Assembly: GCA_002953655.1 (NCBI GenBank)
Contig: CP025839.1
Location: forward strand, 744,001-808,000
Reading direction: 5' to 3'
Length of the DNA stretch: 64,000 bases
Source of the DNA: Latilactobacillus sakei
GTDB taxonomy: Bacteria > Bacillota > Bacilli > Lactobacillales > Lactobacillaceae
A model generated the notes under the pieces. The model saw only the letters and a list, made by a program, of their open reading frames with translations, was not told the DNA's origin and did no database searches. Position numbers and translations under genes: made by a program. Positions within the stretch are counted from its first letter, which is position 1. Each line of letters opens with the position of its first letter. Shown one piece after another: positions 29,616-39,291 of this stretch.

Positions 29616-29654
29616 AGAACTTAACTATTTTATAAAGAAGAGGGAATTACGTAG

Positions 29655-30266
29655 ATGTCCAATCGAGGAATGTTAATCGTTTTATCCGGCCCATCAGGGG
29701 TTGGTAAAGGAACTGTCCGTCAAGCAATGCTAGAAGATGAATTTCGTGATTTTCACTATTCAGTTTCAATGACGACTAGAAAGCCAAGACCAGGCGAACA
29801 AGATGGTGTTGACTACTATTTTGTGAGCAAAGAAGAATTCGAGCAAGAAATTGCAAATGATGGTATGCTAGAGTATGCACAGTATGTTGATAATTATTAC
29901 GGCACACCGATGAAGTATGTCAATCAAACCTTAGAATCAGGTCGCGATGTCTTATTAGAAATCGAAGTCCAAGGTGCAATGCAGGTACGAGAAAAATGTC
30001 CAGATGGCGTGTTTATCTTTTTAACACCGCCTGATTTATTGGAATTACGCAATCGTATCCAAAAACGAGGCACTGATGATCAAGCAACGATTGATAAGCG
30101 CATGCAAAAAGCAGCCGACGAAATTCGGATGATGGAAAATTATGATTACGCTGTTGTCAATGATGAAATTCCAAATGCCGTTCAACGGATTGAAAAGATT
30201 ATTGAGAGTGAACACCTACGAGTACCACGTGTGATTGATCAATATAAGAAAATGATAGGGGAATAA
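29655..30266 (+). CDS. gmk: Guanylate kinase
   Basis: 203 residues. It phosphorylates GMP to GDP, downstream of the purine pathway in this window. The P-loop [13 protein letters not shown] is near residue 10. The GMP-binding [19 protein letters not shown] is near 37-55 and the lid region RIQKRGTDD near 135. AAGAGGGAAT precedes the ATG. It is followed by rpoZ 4 bases later, a pairing seen across bacteria. Confidence 0.97.
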   Translation: MSNRGMLIVLSGPSGVGKGTVRQAMLEDEFRDFHYSVSMTTRKPRPGEQDGVDYYFVSKEEFEQEIANDGMLEYAQYVDNYYGTPMKYVNQTLESGRDVLLEIEVQGAMQVREKCPDGVFIFLTPPDLLELRNRIQKRGTDDQATIDKRMQKAADEIRMMENYDYAVVNDEIPNAVQRIEKIIESEHLRVPRVIDQYKKMIGE

Positions 30267-30270
30267 TAAA

Positions 30271-30528
30271 ATGATTGTATATCCTTCAATTGATAAGTTA
30301 CTAGAAAATGTTAACTCACGCTATTCATTAGCCGTTTTAGCAAGCAAGCGAGCACATCAAATCGAAGCTGGCGATTTGAAAATGTTATCAGAATATAAAT
30401 CACCTAAAACTGTAGGGATGGCAATGGAAGAAATTGCTGCTGGCAATGTGACCGTTGATCCTGATTCATTAATGCTTGAAAAAGATGCTGAAAAAATGGA
30501 TAAGCTTTCTCAAAAAGATGGCGAATAA
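30271..30528 (+). CDS. rpoZ: RNA polymerase omega subunit
   Basis: 85 residues. The N-terminal [25 protein letters not shown] is the omega signature; the family helps assemble the beta-prime subunit. It lies 4 bases after gmk with GGGGAATAATAA as a weak ribosome site. A long hairpin terminator follows. Confidence 0.95.
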   Translation: MIVYPSIDKLLENVNSRYSLAVLASKRAHQIEAGDLKMLSEYKSPKTVGMAMEEIAAGNVTVDPDSLMLEKDAEKMDKLSQKDGE

Positions 30529-30540
30529 GAATAATTAGCG

Positions 30541-30600
30541 AACCGCATTTTTAGTTTATTCATCGTGGGATGTCTAAATTAAGAGGCGGTTTTTTTATTT
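30541..30600 (+). terminator. Long hairpin terminator between rpoZ and coaBC
   Basis: AACCGC ... GCGGTT closes a long imperfect stem that includes TTTAGTTTA with TAAATTAAG and CATC with GATG at the tip, ending in seven T. Confidence 0.7.
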
Positions 30601-30615
30601 AAGGAGGTTTTTAAA

Positions 30616-31833
30616 ATGGTGAGTTTAGAAAACAAGCACGTTACAGTTTATGTAACCGGTGGGATTGCGGTCTATAAGGTCGCTAGTTTAGTGCGCCAGT
30701 TAATCAAAAATGGGGCAATTGTTCGCGTGGCAATGACGCAGGCTGCTACCGAATTTGTGACACCATTGACCTTTGCAACATTAACACGCCAAGAAGTACT
30801 AACTGATTTAATGACGATGAATCATCCAGAACAAGTCGCTCACATTCATTTAGCCGACTGGACTGAACTGGCAATTATTGCCCCCGCAACGGCCAATATT
30901 GTCGGCAAGTTAGCAAATGGCATTGCGGACGATTTTGTCACGACAGCGCTTTTGGCAACTACGGCACCTAAGTTGTTGGTACCTGCTATGAATGAACATA
31001 TGTGGTTAAACCCCGCAACACAACGCAACTTAACGCAATTAAAAGCAGACGGATTTGCGATTGTGCAACCTGCTACTGGTTTTTTAGCGGAAGGCTATGA
31101 AGGCCAAGGGCGTTTTCCAGAAGAAACGGTGATTATGGGCAATGTTTATCGTCAGTTAACCCCTAAGCACTTGCAAGGTAAGGTGGTTTTAGTGACTGCC
31201 GGTGGCACGCAGGAACCTTTAGATCCGGTCCGCTATATTGGTAACCGGTCATCTGGTAAAATGGGGTATGCGCTAGCTGAAATGGCGGCGCAAATGGGGG
31301 CGAAGGTCACTTTGATTAGTACACGGCCGGAATTGGCGGTTCCTGCTAATCTAGCGCAAGTTATTTATGTGCGAACGGCAGCTGAATTACAAGGGGCCGT
31401 TGCAAGTTTATACAATGAAGCGGATGTCGTAATTATGGCCGCTGCTGTTGCCGATTTTAAACCGGCCCAATATGTCTCACAAAAAATCAAAAAACAAGTT
31501 GGTCAAACTGATATGACGCTTGAACTCAAGCGGACACCGGATATTTTAGCGACACTGGGTCAAGAAAAGAAAAAACAATACTTAGTGGGCTTTGCAGCTG
31601 AAACCAACGATTTAATGGCGCATGCACAAGCTAAATTAACGGCTAAACAGGTCGACTTATTAGTGGCCAATGATGTTAGTCAAACTGATCGAGGCTTTGG
31701 TGCTGATCAAAATGCGGTGACGCTTTTACGGCCCAATCAAGCACCAGAAGCATTACCATTAGCTTCTAAAAAAGTGATTGCCACACAAATTTTAGAACGA
31801 ATCAGTGTAGCGCTCAGCTCAAAGGAGGAATAG
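30616..31833 (+). CDS. coaBC: Bifunctional CoaBC (PPC synthetase / decarboxylase)
   Basis: 405 residues. The N-terminal CoaC domain is a flavin-dependent decarboxylase: VYVTGGIAVYKVASLVRQL, with PAMNEHMWLNPAT near residue 122. The C-terminal CoaB domain from about residue 190 (VLVTAGGTQEPLDPVRYIGN, AAAVADFKPAQ) joins cysteine to phosphopantothenate. Together they make phosphopantetheine for CoA. AAGGAGG precedes the ATG. The gene abuts priA with one base between. The dfp name is older. Confidence 0.96.
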   Translation: MVSLENKHVTVYVTGGIAVYKVASLVRQLIKNGAIVRVAMTQAATEFVTPLTFATLTRQEVLTDLMTMNHPEQVAHIHLADWTELAIIAPATANIVGKLANGIADDFVTTALLATTAPKLLVPAMNEHMWLNPATQRNLTQLKADGFAIVQPATGFLAEGYEGQGRFPEETVIMGNVYRQLTPKHLQGKVVLVTAGGTQEPLDPVRYIGNRSSGKMGYALAEMAAQMGAKVTLISTRPELAVPANLAQVIYVRTAAELQGAVASLYNEADVVIMAAAVADFKPAQYVSQKIKKQVGQTDMTLELKRTPDILATLGQEKKKQYLVGFAAETNDLMAHAQAKLTAKQVDLLVANDVSQTDRGFGADQNAVTLLRPNQAPEALPLASKKVIATQILERISVALSSKEE

Positions 31834-31834
31834 C

Positions 31835-34252
31835 ATGCCCCAGATTGCTAAAGTAATCGTTGATGTGCCGACAATGCAAACCAATCGGCCGTACGATTAT
31901 CAGGTACCGGCCACTTTAGTTGATGTCATTCAGCCGGGGATGCGGGTCATTATTCCGTTTGGAAATGGTGACCGGAAGATTCAGGGTTTTGTCTTGCAAG
32001 TTTTAGATCAGCCTAGCTTCACGGGCCAGTTAAAAGCAATCGAGGCAGTCGTTGATTTAGAACCGGCGGTTAATCCTGAGTTACTGTCGCTTTCGGATTG
32101 GTTAGCACAACGAACGTACGCTTTTCAGATTACGTGTCTACAGACGATGTTACCCAGTGTGATGCGCGCTAAATATACGAAAACCGCGACGCTAATTGAT
32201 GAAATTCCAGCAGACTTACAGGCCAGTCTGTTCAATGGCAATGACGAATTGACTTTTGATCAAAATTTAGCGCCTGATAAGTTAAAGCAACTCATGCAGT
32301 TGCAACGCCAAGGCAAAATTAGCGTCACTTATCACGTTGATAACCGGGCACAAGTTAAACAATTAACGGCGATTGAACCGGCGCTGAGTTTTGAACAATT
32401 GGAAGAAGCGCGGCTGGGCTTGCGAAAGTCAGCTCAAAAGCAAAGCCAATTAATCAGCTATTTGCAGACGCTGATTGATCAAGAGGCCCCCACTTTATTA
32501 AAGACGATTCTAGAAAAAACGCCTTTTACGCGGGAAAATATTCGTGTGGGTGCGGAAAAAGGTTGGTTACGCCAAGTTAAGGTGGAAACTTACCGGAATC
32601 CGTACGCTAATGCTGTTGAATCAACTCATAAAATGACGTTAACGAGTGAACAAGAAACGGCGGTTGATGCGGTCGTTCAAGCTGCCACGACGGATGCCTC
32701 AGAAGTATTTTTAATTGAAGGTATCACCGGTAGTGGGAAGACTGAAGTTTATTTACAAACAATTGATGCCGTCTTGCAACAAGGAAAAACGGCACTGATG
32801 TTAGTCCCTGAAATTGCCTTGACGCCGCAGATGGTGCAACGTGTGAAGGGGCGCTTTGGTGATTTAGTCGCGGTGTTGCATAGTGGTTTATCTGAAGGTG
32901 AGAAATACGACGAATGGCGCCGCATTGAACGCAAAGAAGCACGCGTAGTTGTCGGTGCGCGGTCAGCCGTTTTTGCACCCCTTGAAAATATCGGCGTGAT
33001 TATTATGGATGAAGAACATGAAGCCAGTTATAAACAAGACGAAAGTCCGCGGTATCATGCACGCGATGTTGCAATTTGGCGGAGTCAGTATCATCACTGT
33101 CCGGTCATTTTAGGCAGTGCCACGCCATCATTAGAATCCCGGGCGCGGGCGCAAAAAGATGTCTACCATCTGATTCGCCTGACACAACGGGTCAACCAAC
33201 AAGCCTTACCAGCTGTGGAGCTAGTTGATATGCGTGAGGCAATGAAGGTTCAAAAAGCCAGCAACTTTTCACCGGCGTTATTAGCCGGCATCAAAGAACG
33301 GATGCAAAAGGGCGAGCAAAGTGTGTTACTTCTAAATCGCCGTGGGTTTTCATCGTTTATCATGTGTCGCGATTGCGGGTTTGTCTTGCAGTGTCCTAAC
33401 TGTGATATTTCGTTAACGCTGCATATGGATACACACTCAATGAAATGCCATTATTGTGGGCACGAAGAAGCGATTCCTAAGATTTGCCCGAACTGTCAGA
33501 GTCGTCAAATTCGCTATTTTGGGACTGGCACACAAAAAGTCGAAGCTGAATTACAAGAATTAATACCTGAAGCACGAATCTTGCGGATGGACGTTGATAC
33601 GACTCGCAAAAAAGGCGCGCATGCTAAATTATTGAAAAAATTTGGAGAACATAAAGCTGATATCTTATTAGGAACACAGATGATTGCTAAAGGCTTAGAT
33701 TTTCCAGACGTAACCTTAGTCGGGGTGATCAACGCGGATACAGCTTTAGGCTTACCGGATTTTCGGGCGAGTGAACGGACTTTCCAATTATTAACGCAGG
33801 TTAGTGGTCGTGCGGGGCGTGCGGATAAGGTGGGACAAGTGATTGTCCAATCTTATAATCCCGAGAATTACGCGATTCAATTTGCTAAACAGCATGATTA
33901 TGAAGGCTTTTATCAATACGAAATGGCAGTACGCCACCGTGGCGGCTATCCGCCTTATTACTTTACGGTGAAGGTGACGGTTAGCCATCCTGAAGAAGCA
34001 CTTGCCGCAAAGAAGAGCTTTCAAATTGCCAAACAGATGCGACCAATTTTATCCGACCAAGCACTGATTCTCGGGCCCACACCGAAATCAATTGCACGGA
34101 TTAATAATCGTTATTTTTACCAAATTGTGATTAAATATAAACAGGAACCACAACTTCAGGCTAAATTAGCCGAAATACTAGAGACCACCCAAATCGATAC
34201 TCGTCATGGGTTTAAGATTGGGCTGGATAATGAACCTCTACAATTTACTTAA
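31835..34252 (+). CDS. priA: Primosomal helicase PriA
   Basis: 805 residues. 3'-5' helicase that restarts stalled replication forks. An N-terminal 3'-binding domain (residues 1-110) is followed by a DEAD/DEAH core with Walker A GITGSGKTEVYL (about 295) and MDEEHEASYK (about 390). A zinc-binding insert (about 510-550) has paired Cys in CRDCGFVLQCPNC and CHYCGHEEAIPKICPNC. The helicase C domain contains GTQMIAKGLDFPDV. AAGGAGG lies before the ATG, within the end of coaBC. Confidence 0.97.
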   Translation: MPQIAKVIVDVPTMQTNRPYDYQVPATLVDVIQPGMRVIIPFGNGDRKIQGFVLQVLDQPSFTGQLKAIEAVVDLEPAVNPELLSLSDWLAQRTYAFQITCLQTMLPSVMRAKYTKTATLIDEIPADLQASLFNGNDELTFDQNLAPDKLKQLMQLQRQGKISVTYHVDNRAQVKQLTAIEPALSFEQLEEARLGLRKSAQKQSQLISYLQTLIDQEAPTLLKTILEKTPFTRENIRVGAEKGWLRQVKVETYRNPYANAVESTHKMTLTSEQETAVDAVVQAATTDASEVFLIEGITGSGKTEVYLQTIDAVLQQGKTALMLVPEIALTPQMVQRVKGRFGDLVAVLHSGLSEGEKYDEWRRIERKEARVVVGARSAVFAPLENIGVIIMDEEHEASYKQDESPRYHARDVAIWRSQYHHCPVILGSATPSLESRARAQKDVYHLIRLTQRVNQQALPAVELVDMREAMKVQKASNFSPALLAGIKERMQKGEQSVLLLNRRGFSSFIMCRDCGFVLQCPNCDISLTLHMDTHSMKCHYCGHEEAIPKICPNCQSRQIRYFGTGTQKVEAELQELIPEARILRMDVDTTRKKGAHAKLLKKFGEHKADILLGTQMIAKGLDFPDVTLVGVINADTALGLPDFRASERTFQLLTQVSGRAGRADKVGQVIVQSYNPENYAIQFAKQHDYEGFYQYEMAVRHRGGYPPYYFTVKVTVSHPEEALAAKKSFQIAKQMRPILSDQALILGPTPKSIARINNRYFYQIVIKYKQEPQLQAKLAEILETTQIDTRHGFKIGLDNEPLQFT

Positions 34253-34271
34253 AAGTGAGCGTGATTGATTA

Positions 34272-35228
34272 ATGACATCCATCGTATTTATGGGAACACC
34301 CCAATTTTCAGTACCAATTTTAGAAGCCCTTGTGGCAAATGATTACCAAATCTTGGCAGTTGTGACCCAACCGGATCGGAAAGTTGGTCGTAAACAAGTT
34401 TTGCAACAAACACCGGTTAAAGAAGCGGCAGTTCGATTAAACTTGCCAGTATTCCAACCAGAAAAACTCAGTGGTAGTCCTGAACTGGCTGATGTGATTG
34501 CCTTACAACCGGATTTAATTGTGACGGCAGCTTACGGTCAATTCTTACCAACGAAATTATTAGAAGCCGCTAAAATCGCTGCGATTAATGTCCATGGCTC
34601 ATTATTGCCTAAGTATCGTGGCGGCGCCCCAATTCAATACGCCGTTTTAAATGGCGATTCAGAAATCGGGATTACCATCATGCACATGGCTAAGAAAATG
34701 GATGCTGGCGATATGATCGAACAAGCCAGCATTCCAATTGAAGCCACAGACGACACCGGTAGTTTATTCGATAAGTTAAGCTACGTCGGTCGAGATCTCT
34801 TATTGAAGACCTTACCAGGGATTATTGCCCAAACAGCACCCCGGACACCGCAAGACGAAGCGCAAGTCACTTTTGCCTATAACATTACCAAGGAACAGGA
34901 ACAATTAGACATCAACCAATCTGCTGAACAGTTGGTTAACCAAATTCGCGCTTTACGGCCACAACCCGGGGCTTGGCTAGCGGTTAATGGGCAACGGACG
35001 AAGATTTGGCAAGCAACGGTTGCAGAAACAACAACTGATCAAGCAGCTGGTGTGATCGTCGCACTAAATAAAAAAGATTTCGAATTAGCGGCCGGCAACG
35101 GGACGGTTTTAAAAATTACTGAAATTCAACCAGCCGGTAAAGCCAAGATGCCAGTGCAATCCTATTTAAATGGGGTTGGCAAGCAACTAGCAGTCGGTCA
35201 ACAAGTGGTGGTGCCAGATGCCGAATAA
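34272..35228 (+). CDS. fmt: Methionyl-tRNA formyltransferase
   Basis: 318 residues. It formylates initiator Met-tRNA using 10-formyl-THF. The N-terminal GTPQFSVPILEALV and the catalytic NVHGSLLPKYRGGAPIQ near residue 107 (conserved Asn and His) are present. MDAGDMI near 148 carries the catalytic Asp. The C-terminal OB-like domain begins about residue 210. The end overlaps rsmB by 11 bases, a common pairing. No def gene lies in this window. Confidence 0.96.
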   Translation: MTSIVFMGTPQFSVPILEALVANDYQILAVVTQPDRKVGRKQVLQQTPVKEAAVRLNLPVFQPEKLSGSPELADVIALQPDLIVTAAYGQFLPTKLLEAAKIAAINVHGSLLPKYRGGAPIQYAVLNGDSEIGITIMHMAKKMDAGDMIEQASIPIEATDDTGSLFDKLSYVGRDLLLKTLPGIIAQTAPRTPQDEAQVTFAYNITKEQEQLDINQSAEQLVNQIRALRPQPGAWLAVNGQRTKIWQATVAETTTDQAAGVIVALNKKDFELAAGNGTVLKITEIQPAGKAKMPVQSYLNGVGKQLAVGQQVVVPDAE

Positions 35229-36561
35229 GACACCGCGCTACTTAGCTGTTGAAATATTGACGGCAATTGCTAAACAAAATAGTTATTCAAACTTGGCGTT
35301 AGACCAAGTAATCAATAAGAACCGATTAAACCCACAAGATGCGGGCTTTTTAACGCAACTTGTTTACGGTGTTATTCAGCATGAATACACGTTGGATTAT
35401 TATTTAGCACCTTTCATTCAAAAACCTAAAAAGATGGACAACTGGGTTCGCCAAGTTCTCAGAACCGCAGTTTATCAACAAGTTTATTTAGATCGGGTGC
35501 CAGAACATGCTATTTTCTACGAAGCAACTGAAATTGCTAAAAAAATGGGGCATGCGGGGGTCGCTAAGCTCGTGACGGCGATTTTACGGCAGTTACAACG
35601 CAGTGGCTTACCAGACCTCAAGGCGATTGCTGATCCAATTGAGCGTCTCAGCGTGCAGTACAGTGTGCCACAATGGTTGGTGGCAAAACTGCAAGCAGAT
35701 TTAGGGGATGATAAACTCGAATCATTGCTCGCGACAATTAATCAACCAGCCAACGCCTCATTGCGAGTTAATACGCGGGTCAATACGGTGGATGCCGTGT
35801 TAGCTGAATTACAACCGCAGTTTAAGGACCTCCAACCGAGTCAGATTGCCAAGGTTGGTTTAGTCGCACAAGGCGGTCATTTAGCTAGTGGTGCGTTATT
35901 TGAAGCGGGCGATTATACGATTCAAGATGAAAGTTCAATGTTAGTTGCACCTAGTTTAGATATTCAACCCGGTGATCAAGTGCTAGATGCTTGTGCCGCA
36001 CCTGGTGGCAAGACAACGCATATGGCAACTTATTTGGATGCGCAACAAGGTGGTCAAATCACGGCCTTAGACATTCATGATCATAAAGTCCGCTTAATTG
36101 AACAAAATGCGAAGCGGCTCCATGTTGAAGATGTTGTTAGCGCCCAAGCCCTAGATGCACGTAAAGTGGGCGAACAGTTTGGTGAGGCACATTTCGATAA
36201 AATTTTAGTCGATGCGCCTTGTTCGGGGTTAGGGTTAATGCGTCGGAAGCCAGAAATTAAATATAGCCGCCAACCAGCGGACTTATTGAATCTACAACGG
36301 ATTCAATTAGCGATTTTAGAAGCCGTTGCGCCTACCTTGAAAGTCGGTGGACGTCTAACTTATAGTACGTGTACCATCGTTCCGGAAGAAAATCAACAAG
36401 TGGTGGCCGCTTTTGTTGCTAACCACCCCGAATTTGAAATTGAACCGGTGCCACTTGAATTACCATTAGCGCAAAATCAAGCAAGTCCTTTTGTCCAAAT
36501 CTATCCAGATGATTACCAAACAGACGGCTTTTTCATCGCTTGTTTGAAACGACGGGCATAA
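35218..36561 (+). CDS. rsmB: 16S rRNA m5C967 methyltransferase RsmB
   Basis: 447 residues. An N-terminal NusB-like RNA-binding domain (residues 1-140) is followed by a Rossmann methyltransferase domain with the SAM motif LDACAAPGGKTTHMA near 258. Two Cys motifs are present, DAPCSGLG near 332 and YSTCTI near 384, the second being the nucleophile. It is overlapped by fmt and followed by the stp-pknB signalling pair, the usual Firmicute order. Also called Sun. Confidence 0.95.
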   Translation: MPNKTPRYLAVEILTAIAKQNSYSNLALDQVINKNRLNPQDAGFLTQLVYGVIQHEYTLDYYLAPFIQKPKKMDNWVRQVLRTAVYQQVYLDRVPEHAIFYEATEIAKKMGHAGVAKLVTAILRQLQRSGLPDLKAIADPIERLSVQYSVPQWLVAKLQADLGDDKLESLLATINQPANASLRVNTRVNTVDAVLAELQPQFKDLQPSQIAKVGLVAQGGHLASGALFEAGDYTIQDESSMLVAPSLDIQPGDQVLDACAAPGGKTTHMATYLDAQQGGQITALDIHDHKVRLIEQNAKRLHVEDVVSAQALDARKVGEQFGEAHFDKILVDAPCSGLGLMRRKPEIKYSRQPADLLNLQRIQLAILEAVAPTLKVGGRLTYSTCTIVPEENQQVVAAFVANHPEFEIEPVPLELPLAQNQASPFVQIYPDDYQTDGFFIACLKRRA

Positions 36562-36582
36562 CTACAATTGAGGTGATTTTTT

Positions 36583-37329
36583 ATGGAAGTTGCATATCAA
36601 ACAGATGTCGGTCAACAGCGACAGAATAATCAAGATTACGTGGGCTTTTATACCAACCAACGCGGTGTTCAATTTGCAATTGTCGCCGACGGCATGGGCG
36701 GTCATTTAGGGGGCGATGTGGCCTCTGAGATGGCGGTTTCCCATATTGGACATGAATTTGAAAAAACTGATGATACTGATATTGAAGCAATGGTTAAATG
36801 GCTGATTTTTGAATTACAAAGAGAAAATCAACATATCTTAGCCAAAGCCAACCAATACGATGATTTATCGGGGATGGGCACGACCTTAGTGGCAGTCTTA
36901 ATCTCCGGGACGCACTATTTAGTCGCTAATATCGGCGATAGCCGCGTTTATCGTCTTAGACGGAATACGTTACGGCAATTAACCGAAGATCATTCGCTAG
37001 TTAACGAACTGGTTAAACAAGGAGAGTTAACAGCAGAAGCCGCTAAGCATCATCCACAAAAAAATATCATTACGCGCACATTAGGTGTCTCTCAAGAAGT
37101 CGACGCCGATGTGACAATTTATGAATTTGAACCAGACGATTACTTACTATTATGTACGGATGGTCTGACGAACATGGTTGATGACGAGCAACTGAAACAG
37201 ACGTTGATGGCAGAGATGACACTTGAAGAAAAATGTGCTGCTTTAATTCAACAAGCGAATGAAGCTGGTGGTATGGATAATATCACAGCGCTCATCTTGC
37301 ATCACGAAGGTGAGGTGCCAGCACCATGA
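36583..37329 (+). CDS. stp: PP2C-type Ser/Thr protein phosphatase
   Basis: 248 residues. It removes phosphates added by PknB. PP2C metal-binding motifs are visible: QNNQDYVGF near residue 16, VADGMGGHLGG near 35, SGMGTTLVA near 101, IGDSRVYRLR near 119, CTDGLTNMV near 192 and GGMDNITALI at the C-terminus. AGGTG precedes the ATG. Its stop overlaps the pknB ATG by 4 bases, so the phosphatase-kinase pair is coupled. Also known as PrpC. Confidence 0.96.
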   Translation: MEVAYQTDVGQQRQNNQDYVGFYTNQRGVQFAIVADGMGGHLGGDVASEMAVSHIGHEFEKTDDTDIEAMVKWLIFELQRENQHILAKANQYDDLSGMGTTLVAVLISGTHYLVANIGDSRVYRLRRNTLRQLTEDHSLVNELVKQGELTAEAAKHHPQKNIITRTLGVSQEVDADVTIYEFEPDDYLLLCTDGLTNMVDDEQLKQTLMAEMTLEEKCAALIQQANEAGGMDNITALILHHEGEVPAP

Positions 37330-39206
37330 TGGAACCAGGTTACGCTGTAGCAGGGCGTTATAAGATTATTCAACCCATCGGCGAAGGTGGTATGGCAAAT
37401 GTTTATTTAGCACAGGATTTAATTTTAGATCGGCAAGTGGCCGTTAAAGTTTTACGTTTAGATTTGCGAAATGATCCGGATACGGTCCGTCGCTTCACAC
37501 GAGAAGCGTTGGCGACGACTGAATTAAATCATCCCAATATTGTCAGTATTTATGATGTTGGTGAAGAAAATAGTATGCAGTATATTATTATGGAATATGT
37601 TAAGGGCACCGATCTCAAGAAGTATATCGTAGAACATTTCCCAATTCCGTATCAACGCGTGATTGATATTATGACGCAGATTTTATCTGCAGTTCAAAAC
37701 GCACATGCGCATAATATTATTCACCGGGATTTAAAACCGCAAAATATTTTGGTTGATGAAGATGGCAACGTTAAGATTAGTGACTTTGGGATTGCGATTG
37801 CACTCAGTGAGACGGCGATGACTCAAACCAACACGTTGTTGGGGTCTGTTCACTATCTTTCACCGGAACAAGCGCGAGGTTCGATGGCAACGAAGCAGTC
37901 TGATATCTATTCGCTAGGGATTGTACTTTATGAACTATTGACTGGGATGGTGCCTTTTGAAGGTGAATCGGCTGTTTCGATTGCAATTAAACATTTCCAA
38001 GATGAAGTCCCACCAGTACGTGATTACGATCCTCGTATTCCACAAGCCTTAGAAAATGTTGTTTTAAAAGCGACTGCTAAAGATCCAGATGAACGCTACA
38101 GCGGCGTTGACGCAATGATGGCTGACTTAGCAACTTCTTTATCAGCTAGTCGTGCGCACGAACCTAAATTTGTACCATCTAAAGCGGATGATTTAAGTGA
38201 AACAAAAGTTATTCCGGCATTAGATCCAGAAGGCATCACCCGTAACAACGCTGAAGAACAAGTGAAAGAAACAGAAACAACTCAGGACAAGCCTAAAAAG
38301 CCAAGTAAATCTAAGCGTAAGTGGTGGTTACTAGGCGGTGGCGGACTGATCTTGATTTTACTGGCAACGGTCATTGCTTTTGCTGTTCAGGGTAGTGATG
38401 TAACGGTGCCTGATTTAACGGACATGACGCAACAAAATGCGGAAGCTGCTTTAACTGATAAAAAACTAAAAGTCGGCACGGTCCAGAAAACGACGAGTCA
38501 AAAATATAGTAAAGGGCACGTTATTCGGACAACGCCTAAGGCTGGGTTGAGTGTTAAATCTAGAAGTACGGTTGATTTAATTGTTAGCTCAGGACGTCAG
38601 AAGTTTGAGATTAAAGATTATACCAATCAAGATTATAACGACGTTCAAGAGGCCTTGAAGGCCAAGGGTTTCTCTGTTAAACGGAAATACCAAAGTTCAA
38701 CTGAAGTGAGTCCCGGCTTGATTACCGACCAAAGTATTGCGGCTGGTAAAAAGGTAGTGCCAAGCAAAACCACGATTACTTTAACAGTCAGCAGCGGCAA
38801 GCCAAGTTTTGCGTTGCATAATTTAAGCAACTATACAAAACAAGGGATTCAAGCTTATGCTGCCCAAAATGGGTTAACCGTTAGTTTCTCGGAAGAATAT
38901 TCCGCAAGTGTTTCTGAAGGAATGGTGATTAGTCAATCACCTGCAAGTGGTACAATGGTTCAAGAAGGCGATAGCGTAAGCGTTATCCTTTCTAAAGGTG
39001 GACGACCGGTTGAACACAATTCTGTTGAGACGTCGAGTTCAAATTCAAACGCTGAATCAAGTGCTTCTGAATCAAGTCAATCTAGTGAAAGTAGTGCAAG
39101 TGAATCAGTAAGCGAATCAGAGAGTGAGTCAGCGAGCGAATCAGAGAGTGAATCGCTCAGCAGTTCAGTTAGTCAAAGTAGTCAATCAAGTGTTCAAGCG
39201 AAGTAA
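37326..39206 (+). CDS. pknB: Membrane Ser/Thr protein kinase with PASTA repeats
   Basis: 626 residues. The cytoplasmic kinase domain covers about residues 11-270: glycine loop IGEGGMANVYLA, catalytic HRDLKPQN near 133, DFGIA near 154, GSVHYLSPEQARG near 172. A juxtamembrane linker is followed by one membrane helix (WWLLGGGGLILILLATVIAF, about 335-355). Three PASTA domains sit outside the cell and probably sense muropeptides or lipid II. The last ~60 residues are an unusual Ser/Glu-rich tail. The family regulates cell division and wall synthesis. Either of two adjacent ATGs (37326, 37329) may start it; GAAGGTGAGG is upstream. Confidence 0.96.
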   Translation: MMEPGYAVAGRYKIIQPIGEGGMANVYLAQDLILDRQVAVKVLRLDLRNDPDTVRRFTREALATTELNHPNIVSIYDVGEENSMQYIIMEYVKGTDLKKYIVEHFPIPYQRVIDIMTQILSAVQNAHAHNIIHRDLKPQNILVDEDGNVKISDFGIAIALSETAMTQTNTLLGSVHYLSPEQARGSMATKQSDIYSLGIVLYELLTGMVPFEGESAVSIAIKHFQDEVPPVRDYDPRIPQALENVVLKATAKDPDERYSGVDAMMADLATSLSASRAHEPKFVPSKADDLSETKVIPALDPEGITRNNAEEQVKETETTQDKPKKPSKSKRKWWLLGGGGLILILLATVIAFAVQGSDVTVPDLTDMTQQNAEAALTDKKLKVGTVQKTTSQKYSKGHVIRTTPKAGLSVKSRSTVDLIVSSGRQKFEIKDYTNQDYNDVQEALKAKGFSVKRKYQSSTEVSPGLITDQSIAAGKKVVPSKTTITLTVSSGKPSFALHNLSNYTKQGIQAYAAQNGLTVSFSEEYSASVSEGMVISQSPASGTMVQEGDSVSVILSKGGRPVEHNSVETSSSNSNAESSASESSQSSESSASESVSESESESASESESESLSSSVSQSSQSSVQAK

Positions 39207-39291
39207 CACTTAGCGAAAGTGGGTTGTAACCGTCATTTACGGGAGAACCAAAAAAATATGTAATACGTTAAAAATAATGGGAGGTGACCTA

